From: Mesorhabditis belari
Taxonomy: Eukaryota > Nematoda > Chromadorea > Rhabditida > Rhabditidae
DNA: 64,000 nucleotides
NCBI GenBank assembly: GCA_958450365.1
Contig: CAUEEP010000742.1
Location: 1,380,001-1,444,000 of the forward strand
Direction: 5' to 3'
This document shows positions 56,992-64,000 of the stretch, piece after piece; within the stretch, counting starts at the first letter, position 1; the number at the start of each line of letters is the position of its first letter. The translations under genes and the position numbers were made by a program. The notes beneath the pieces were generated by a model. It ran no database searches and was not told the DNA's origin. It saw nothing but the letters and a program-made list of their open reading frames with translations.

Positions 56992-59762
56992 TCAAATCGT
57001 TTGTCGCCTCTTCTTGAGAGCCTCGAAGCTAAGCGCAGCACTCTTGCCAGTGATCATCTCCAGTGTGTCCCTTCGATCATCGTCGATTCTCCGGAAACAC
57101 CAAATGCTGATTATCCTGAAAAATCCTCAGCTTTAGCTTGATTTGCTTGACAAGTTACTAAAAAAAATAGAAAAACGAATCAACTGAATAACTTGAAAAT
57201 CTCTACAAATCTCAAGTCATTCCGTTGATTTTGTTTCTCTATTTTGCACCAATTTGATCGATAAACAAGTCTTGATAATAAGATAGATAGATAATAAGAA
57301 ATAAACAAGATCGATAAACAAGTCTTCACCCCATGATAGTGTAGAAAAAGAAATATCGATTAAGCTCGAGAAGTGAGTCAAAGACGCTCAAAGTGTTCGA
57401 TCCAAATGAGCTCTTAACGAGGATTCCGATGCTTGGGAAGACAATTTTTGTGATTAGCATCAAGAAAGAGTTGGTGAGCATCTAAGAGAAATTAGTTTAG
57501 AGTTGAAAATTCAGAAAACCAGTCATTGACATTTTTATTTACCTGTAGCATCAACAACGATTCAGCATAAGATACTTTGTTGTGAACTTTTAACTAAAAT
57601 TAGATTGACATTAGACATGTCCATTTTCGAGTTTTGGCGGCCGGGTCGGGTCAGCGAGTCACCCGGGACAAAGGCCGGATCGCGGGTCGGGTCAACGGGC
57701 CACTTTTGACCCGACCCGATCCGACCCGATCCGACCCGATTCGACCCGATCCGACCCGATCCGACTCGATCCGACCCGCTGCCCATGTCTAATTGACATC
57801 ACTGCAAAGAAGTCAACGGGTTACGAATTTGTGAATCAATAACACTGGAGACTGGAGAAAATGCTTGATTAGAAGAGGCAATGAAGCTCTAACCACAGCA
57901 ATAATTGCAATAAACTAATCTTAGCAGTGTTCAACTTTTTAGAGTCTTTTTAGAGATCCTTGTTAATGAAGGAGTTTTTCAGGATCTCTTTGATAAGTCA
58001 CTAAGGAATTTAACTGTAGTAGAGTAAATTTGCGTAGAGAAAATAGTAGAGTAACTGTAGCTAGTAGCAATGAATAAGTGAATGTTACCTCTTTAACTTT
58101 CCGTCTTGTCACAACATCAAAAGCAATCATAAGAAACATTGGGATAGCGTGAATCCAATCAAAGAGCTCGTTGAGAATGAGTGATCCAGGAAACAGCAAA
58201 TAGATTTCAGCCGCAATGACACAGAGAAATGAGGGAAGGATTGCTTGGAGGAGGGGCCATTTCAGAGAGTAGCTAGATTAGAGTTTAGAGATTAAAGATT
58301 AGAGATTCTTTTTAAACTTTAAAAGAACGGAATTTAGATTTGGCTTGAAACTTTCTGTTCCACTCACCTAGAGTAAAATCCATCAAAAAAGACCGCTAAA
58401 AATCGATTCGTTGAGATGAAAAGTTGACAGATTTGTGTAATCTCAAATAGACAATAATGAGTAGAAATAAATCGATAAACATTCTCATAAAAAGCTTTTG
58501 TTTCAACTGTACAATCGACATTTTTCATCGTTTTCGTCTCCGAAATTTGACAGTGATAATAGAAGGAATAGATGAGAGAGAAGAGGAATTTGTGGATGTT
58601 CTCCGTGGCGATCAGCAGCCTGAAATTTGCAAAAATTTACATCAAAAGTTGTAGGAAATAGACAAAATGAGGCTTTTCAAAATCTCTCACCGGATTGGTA
58701 GCATCAACTCATCGTTTATAAACACAAAGTAAACGACAAGTGGTGAGATGAAGAGATTGACAATGTTTTGCTAAATGTTATTCAATTTTTTTTAAAACTC
58801 CAGTCAAACCTTGTTAGTAACCAAAGTTTTTAAAGGCTCAAAAAGAAAAAATACATTTATGGACCTCTTACATATTTGTCACCTAACCTCGATTATGAAT
58901 GAATGTTTTAAAGGTCACTAACGAGGTCTATATGTCATTGCTGTTCAATTCTTTCCTCAATGATGCCCACTTACTAATTTATTAGTAAATAATTGATTTT
59001 TATGGTTTGTTTGTTTCTTTGTTTTTTGTTTTCTCTTATTTGTTATGGTTTATTAAATTGTTTCTAGTTGACGAGTTGTTGAACTGGTCATTTCGAATAG
59101 ACTTTAGAAGACGATTTTCACTTTCTAAAAACCACTGTTCTTTGAGCAAACAGAAATCGTTCCTAAAGTACTTTTGGATAATCTTTGACGATTTGAGATT
59201 AATTACAGTCAAGCATGGGAAGATTAATTACAGCTAATTACAGTCAAGCAGTCAATTGCAGTCTTAGGTGTGGACTGGTCCGATCCGGAGGGTTCGGGCT
59301 GGAATGAACCGGGTAAATCGCAAAGAGTCTGGACTTAGACCGGTCCGGGCTGGCTTTTTTTGAAAGAAGCCTTCGGTCCAGTTGTAAAAAGTTTGGTCCA
59401 ACGGATCTGGACCAGACCGGAACCGGTCCAGACCATGCTTGACTACAATACCCTTTTTGGTTAAGCTATTGACACTGTCGACAAAGCTGAAATCATTTAG
59501 CCATCTGGCCATTTTTAGCTTCTTCGAGACAAACCATGTAACTTGCAAGTAACAGCAACGCTTCCAATGTTTCCATCAAATCTACATCAATGTCCGCTTT
59601 TTCCGTTTCGTTAGACCATTTCAATGAGTTTTCAGCTAACTGAAGCCCCACATAGATCCCTAGATTTCTGCTTGAAAAGCTTGTTTTGCTCAACAAACCC
59701 TCCAGCACTAAAACCACTAACAAAACAATGAAAATCCCGGAAAATCGATAGAATATTTTCAT
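56992..59762 (-). CDS. Serpentine (7TM) receptor, copy 2
   Basis: Exons 58770-58691, 58619-58368, 58272-58089, 57593-57543, 57481-57330 and 57115-56992, plus the likely first exon 59762-59535. All lengths and phases equal copy 1, except one extra in-frame codon (Asp) in the last exon. No stop or frameshift seen, so both duplicates remain potentially functional. The hAT-like insertion at 57612-57791 lies just outside exon 57593-57543, in the intron. See copy 1 for the membrane segments. Confidence 0.8.
57612..57791. mobile_element. hAT-like MITE, 180 bp, with 8-bp TSD
   Basis: Begins TAGACATGTCC and ends GCCCATGTCTA, flanked by ATTGACAT on both sides (57604-57611, 57792-57799). Duplication copy 1 at about 12747 has a single ATTGACAT and no insertion, giving the empty site. 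Interior consists of CGGGTC/GACCCG steps. The 8-bp duplication fits hAT-type transposition. Confidence 0.92.
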
Positions 59763-59952
59763 TGTGGACAAAGTTCAACAAAAGCGAAATTTATGCTTAC
59801 AATGATTTAGAAGAGCTGACACAGCTTTGGACTCAAATCACTAAAACTCTCACGAGTACAATTTTTCTTCGTTTCGCTAAATTTGGCCTTTTTTTGTATG
59901 AGAAAGTGTTCTTCACTGGCCCCCAAGTTGCAGAAAATAGTTTTTTTTTGAA

Positions 59953-60268
59953 AATCAGATTGGAGATCGGTTGAAGAAGATCTTTGACCGAGAACTGATC
60001 GACCCGGTCGTCAGAATGCTAAAATTCTTGAACTCGAGTTCTATTTTGCCAATTCTATACGATTTCGCAATTTCTATCAAAACACATTGAGAACTTGCGT
60101 TTCCTGTGTCACCATGCAAGATTATCAGTTTCTCGACGCTTTCTTAACGGTTCTTTAGCGGCGATAGAGACTATAAAGTCTATAAAGCCGACGGATTAAC
60201 GCACAAGTGGAAACGTTTCGATTCGCATTTGATTTTCGTTAAAATCAGCAAAATATATTTTGTTTTCT
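59953..60268. other. Short intergenic spacer
   Basis: Unique sequence after the duplication edge; probable promoter of the gene at 60269. No motif stands out. Confidence 0.4.
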
Positions 60269-62562
60269 ATGATGGATTGTTTCTTATTGACATTAATTTT
60301 CTCTTTATTGCTAAAAGTCAACGGTGGAAATCTGCCAAAAGATTGCACGGATGTTTATACGTTGACCAAAGGGCAACCATTTTTTGCGATGAATCTCGAT
60401 CGGTTGGCTGGCAAACGGAGTGAGCTTTGAGATGGACAATTATCGCTAATATTCTTTTAGAAGACAAAATTTGTGTGGATATGAGTGTTTTTAGCGGCCA
60501 AGCTTTGACAATTCACGCGACGACTCTTTGCACAGTGAGTTTTCTTGCTAAAAAAGAACACTATCTAACTAACCTCAAGTACTGTGCGCTTTTGATTTCT
60601 TTTTTTGAACGGAGAGTTGGAAGTTTGAAGTTTCAGTAGCACGGAAATAAGCCGGTTTTTTTTCTAAAGTAAGCTTAGGCTGTCTAGTGGGTTTGGCCTG
60701 GACGACGAAAGCGAAGTCTTGGTCTGAATCAGGCATTGATTCGATCCGAATCCGAAATCTTTAAATGTGAACATTTTTCGGATAATCGCTTATCCGAATC
60801 CGATCCGAAAAAGTTTAAATTCGGAGAAAAAAAACTGTTTCTTAACTGAGATCAACAATTGTTAACTCGATCATGAAAAACGCATAGTAGACATGTCCAT
60901 TTTCGAGTTTTGGCGGCCGGGTCGGGTCAGCGGGTCGGGTCAAGCCAAAAATTTTTGCCGGGTCGGGTCAAGCTCAAAATTTTCGCCGGGTCGGGTCAAA
61001 ATATCAATGCTAAAGAAAGTTATAGTGGTTTGTATTCTGGCTCGATTGTTTCAACTTCGTGCGAGTACGGTCCGTTTCGACAGGATGTACTTTAGTCCAT
61101 CCAAAAGCACTTGAGATTCTCTATTTTTTTGAGTTATAGTTCATATCAATGCGACAGATTTGAAGCCAGTTAGAAGTTTTTGTAGTGTGACAGTTCGTCA
61201 TTTTTGTAGTTTATAGTGCCCATGTTCATCGTAGTTTAGAAAAGATAGTTGGCATTAGTCCAACAAAGCCGGGTCACGGGTCGGGTCAGCGGGTCATCCG
61301 GGAAAAAAGCCGGGTCAAGGGTCGGGTCAGCGGGTCACTTTTGACCCGCCCGATCCGACCCGACCCGACCCGATCCGACCCGACCCGCTGCCCATGTCTA
61401 ACGCATAGCATAAAGCATCACAAAGCAACCGAAAACATGAAAACATTTCGCATGAAAGTTTGAAGCACGTAGATTGAAACCGGATCATGTCTAGCTCACA
61501 GTCAACTTTCCCAATCACTCTTCGAATCGGCACCAATATCCAATCAAAAAGTGATCTCTTTAGAAAAAGAACGAGTTCTTTTGCGTACAGAAAATCCCGT
61601 TGACGGTGAACGAAATGCCATTGAGCACGCTGCTTCACGATTCGGCCACATTTTGTGATCAGATGTTGGGAGATGTTTTGTGGTCGATGAGCAGAGAAAA
61701 TTTTGCAGGGAGCCGGTGAATCACGATGGGGCGACGAAGTACCGCCAATCGTGCTTCTATCTCTGTCAACTCGATGATTGTGAGGTTTTCCAGTTGAAAT
61801 CGATTTTGCCTGGCGATGAAACCATCCTCCAGCAAGCCTCGATCACCATTTCCCCCCACGGATACGCGAGAGGTTGACACGTTTCTCTAAAAAAGATTTA
61901 CTTCACATTTTAAATACCTTACGAGCAAAAGACTAGAAGAGCAGAAAATCTAGATTTTTTTTTGATATGCAATTGAAAGTTTGTATAAAGATTGTGAAAA
62001 CAGATCGTCATTCAGCAAACAGAGCTGCCGAGTAAAGCAAGTAAACTATAAGAATGGTCATAAGTTACAAGGCCATAATCCCTCAATGCTGGCGCATATG
62101 GGTGTTACGAACCAAACCAAAAATTTTTGGTTTTCGAGCCAAAAAAACTGGTTTACTATAGTCGATCAGTTTTTGGGCCGAAAAACAGATCTACTTTAGT
62201 CTATCTGTTTTTGTATCAGTAGACGATATTTTGTTGAATAGCGGCCCAAGTATTCAGGCCAATTTTATGGCCCGTTCATTTTAAACCATTTTTTGTTGTT
62301 GTTGTGCACTTTTAGACTCACCAAACGACAGATTTGGGTCGTCAACGACTGTAAAGCCGGAAAAGACGGTCATCTGGTATTACATCGGTAAAAAAAGGCA
62401 TCAACAAATTGCAATTCTTTTCTCAAAATTCCAGTTGCTGGTTCACTGATCGGCATCATTTGCCTTCTTGCTGTTGCTTTCGTCTTTTATATGATAATCA
62501 GAGATGTCAGAGAAGGCTCTCCTATTGAAAATCAGTATTTTTTAAAGCACTTTTCGTTCTAG
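60269..62562 (+). CDS. Type I single-pass membrane protein, Cys-rich ectodomain
   Basis: Exons 60269-60419, 60461-60534, 61564-61872, 62316-62387 and 62435-62562. Signal peptide MMDCFLLTLIFSLLLLKVNG; ectodomain with NLPKDCTDVYTLTKGQPFF, CVDMSVFSGQALTIHATTLC, FFCVQKIPLTV, CFYLCQLDDCEVF and ILPGDETILQQASITISPHG; then a membrane helix GSLIGIICLLAVAFVFYMII and a short tail. Junctions 1-2, 2-3, 3-4 and 4-5 are phase-matched. Within 61564-61872 the frame shifts near 61680, so either a very short intron or a frameshift exists there. The tail may instead splice at 62562 to SKHELTGIRVKERKRMYG. The ectodomain recalls CUB-like nematode surface proteins, but this is not certain. A 513-bp hAT-like element is in the second intron. 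Confidence 0.65.
60888..61400. mobile_element. hAT-like element, 513 bp, with 8-bp TSD
   Basis: Starts TAGACATGTCCATTTTCGAG like the copy at 57612 and ends CTGCCCATGTCTA; ACGCATAG flanks both sides (60880-60887, 61401-61408). Outer thirds are CGGGTC-rich; the middle 60990-61260 is unrelated sequence without a clear frame. It is a longer member of the same family. Confidence 0.92.
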
Positions 62563-63756
62563 TCAAAGCATGAGCTTACAGGGATTCGGGTGAAGGAGCG
62601 GAAACGAATGTACGGCTAAACGCTTACCGACCTTCACATCAAGCAGACGCCAAAGTGCCGTCTTCGCAAAGATAGCCACAATTTTTGTATATTATGAATA
62701 ACCTGGTATGTGACAAATTTGCTTGTTTTGTCAAATGAATAAAGAGCTAAGTGGAACCAGGAAATGGTTATGAAGTTGAGACGATGCATTAGACATTGTC
62801 GGATCTATCGGATCTATTCGTTCTGATATGAAGTTTCCTTGAATACTTTCTCACTTTCATCTATCAAGAAAGGCCAATTTTTGTTGCAAAAAGTTTGCGA
62901 AGCCGATTCGCTGTTGTTTGAGGTCGAGAATGTGACAGAATTGACGAATAAACGGATAGCCGAGACTCCACACAGCCCCAAAACTCCCACCATTGCGGAC
63001 GTCCATTGCAAAATAGCATCTAGAGAGAACTGCTTTGATTCTTGATTCTAAACTGTAGATGCTGTTAGAAAAAGTAATTTGGACAATGATTTGCCTAATG
63101 CCCTGAAAGATCTTCCTGCACGTTTTGATCGATTTTCTTCAGAACAAGAATCCTCTGTGATTCAATCAAATACGGTTTCGTTTAACGAAAGTAGAGAAAT
63201 CGTTTACTTGCAAGAAATCGTTTACTTGCAAGAAATCATTTACTTGCAAGAAATCGTTTACTTCCGTTTTCCTGAGATTCAATTCGGTTCGCTTTTACTT
63301 TCCTTTTTGAATCTTGTCCATTTAAAACACTAATTTTAAGATTATTTCATCAAAAATATATGTTTTCTCTTCTTCACTTAATTCACTTAATGATCAATTC
63401 TTTAAAGGAATTCTTTTTGATTTCAATCAAATACGATTTGTTTCGAAAAAAAAGTAGCGAAAACGTTTGCTTACGATCCGTAATTCTTCCGCTGAACTCT
63501 AAATTCCATTTTTTAAAAGACCTTTTTGCCTTCTTTGAGAATGTGTTTTTTTTAGTCAATTCTTATTGTTAATCTTTATCATATCATGCTCATAAATAAA
63601 CTCTTTATTATATTATTTATAACAAGCACACAAGAAATTGCTGAACCGAGTTTTATTTGACCCAAAAAATTTCGGAATTGACAACGGGCAAAAAAGTTCT
63701 CATTAATCTTTACACAGACAAAAAGAAAACATGAAAATACATAAGAAATCAGCATT
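62563..63756. other. Intergenic with one ORF and a duplicated segment
   Basis: A minus-strand frame 63011-62814 starts MQWTSAMVGVLGLCGVSAIR, signal-peptide-like, and runs 65 codons; it may be a first exon but no partner was found. A TAGACATTGTCGGATC end of the hAT-like family lies near 62792. The duplicated segment is at 63052-63560. Confidence 0.4.
63052..63560 (+). repeat. Duplicated segment, copy 2, with 18-bp tandem array
   Basis: Matches 17160-17565. Between 63196 and about 63266 the unit GAAATCGTTTACTTGCAA is repeated four times; the 17-kb copy has one. No coding potential. Confidence 0.85.
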
Positions 63757-63909
63757 TTATGAGTAGTACTGGAGTCGTTCTTTAAGGCAAGAATAGCACA
63801 CAATTTCGCCATGTTCATCGATTTTCATATCGCGCAACTCGGGCACCACATCACCGCAAAGGGAACAAGTCATCGTTGTTATCGCTGCTGTTGCCTCTTC
63901 GTCAGTCAT
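63757..63909 (-). CDS. 50-aa zinc-ribbon-like protein
   Basis: An unspliced frame from ATG at 63909 to TAA at 63757: MTDEEATAAITTMTCSLCGD, then VVPELRDMKIDEHGEIVCYS and CLKERLQYYS. Two CxxC pairs (CSLC and CYSC) 21 residues apart form a likely single zinc site of the ribbon type. The acidic N-terminus and lack of a signal peptide suggest a cytosolic or nuclear protein. It could also be the last exon of a longer gene whose start lies beyond 64000, but the ATG in context GACAATGAC is plausible. The family is not named. Confidence 0.6.
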   Translation of the reverse strand: MTDEEATAAITTMTCSLCGDVVPELRDMKIDEHGEIVCYSCLKERLQYYS

Positions 63910-64000
63910 TGTCCTTTATTTTTAAACCCTAAACGATTAATCAATGAGTTGTTTTTGTTTTCTGAAGTGAAAAGAGTTGTCGCTAAAGTTAGAAAAAAGA

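Larger units (their letters stand above)
55831..59952 (+). repeat. Segmental duplication, copy 2 (direct)
   Basis: Counterpart of 11014-15002 (see there). It starts directly at the edge of block C, so the duplication boundary and the block C boundary coincide. Confidence 0.95.

Noticed and set aside
57562..57786. Frame with GSGRIGSGR-type repeats
   Set aside because: Lies inside the hAT-like MITE and reflects its GACCCG step repeats.
1..64000. CRISPR arrays, bacterial operons or rRNA genes
   Set aside because: None seen; the repeats present are microsatellites, transposon ends or duplications, and the gene structure is eukaryotic.

Overview
The window looks like a chromosome arm of a free-living or parasitic nematode (Rhabditida-like). 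Genes are AT-rich and split into short exons by many small introns with TTTCAG/TTTTAG acceptors. The families are the ones nematodes expand: C-type lectins, serpentine chemoreceptors of the STR type, an F-box-like protein and a Cys-loop ligand-gated channel. Mariner/Tc1, piggyBac, MULE and hAT-like elements sit in introns and between genes. I assembled all spliced models by hand from splice sites and reading frame. No species can be named.

Layout. 0.4-0.5 kb: a TTTTGG hexamer array. 0.8-2.5: F-box-like gene (+). 4.1-10.2: Cys-loop channel gene (-) whose introns hold several transposon relics. 11.0-15.0: segmental duplication copy 1 with a 7TM receptor (-). 15-19: transposon relics and a C-type lectin broken by a mariner end. 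19.3-20.8: duplicated block A with a small two-exon gene (-). 21.5-25.7: two-domain secreted C-type lectin (-) with a dead mariner in an intron. 26.6-29.5: membrane-anchored Cys-rich ectodomain gene (+). 30.5-32.7: unknown multi-exon gene (-). 32.9-33.6: MULE relic. 34-37.9: duplicated block B. 38.1-39.3: a partial gene and a secreted CGPRC-repeat gene (-). 42.3-49.9: STR-type chemoreceptor (+), whose introns hold a 702-bp palindrome, a mariner with a piggyBac nested inside it, and a second deleted mariner. 50.6-55.8: block C, an inverted copy of B. 55.8-59.95: segmental duplication copy 2 with an intact second 7TM receptor. 60.3-62.6: single-pass membrane protein gene (+). 63.8-63.9: 50-aa zinc-ribbon-like gene (-).

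The most notable observation is the small gene carried by blocks A, B and C. Between A and C I count about 27 replacement codons against 3 silent ones, while the intron between them differs at only 3 of 98 sites. This is the pattern of strong diversifying selection on a secreted or interacting small protein, although no function can be assigned. The repeated blocks also allow transposon insertions to be read against empty sites, for example a hAT-like element with a clean 8-bp target duplication.

Limits: similarity statements rest on motif recognition only, no alignments or searches were run, and some exon junctions (stated in each entry) are unresolved.
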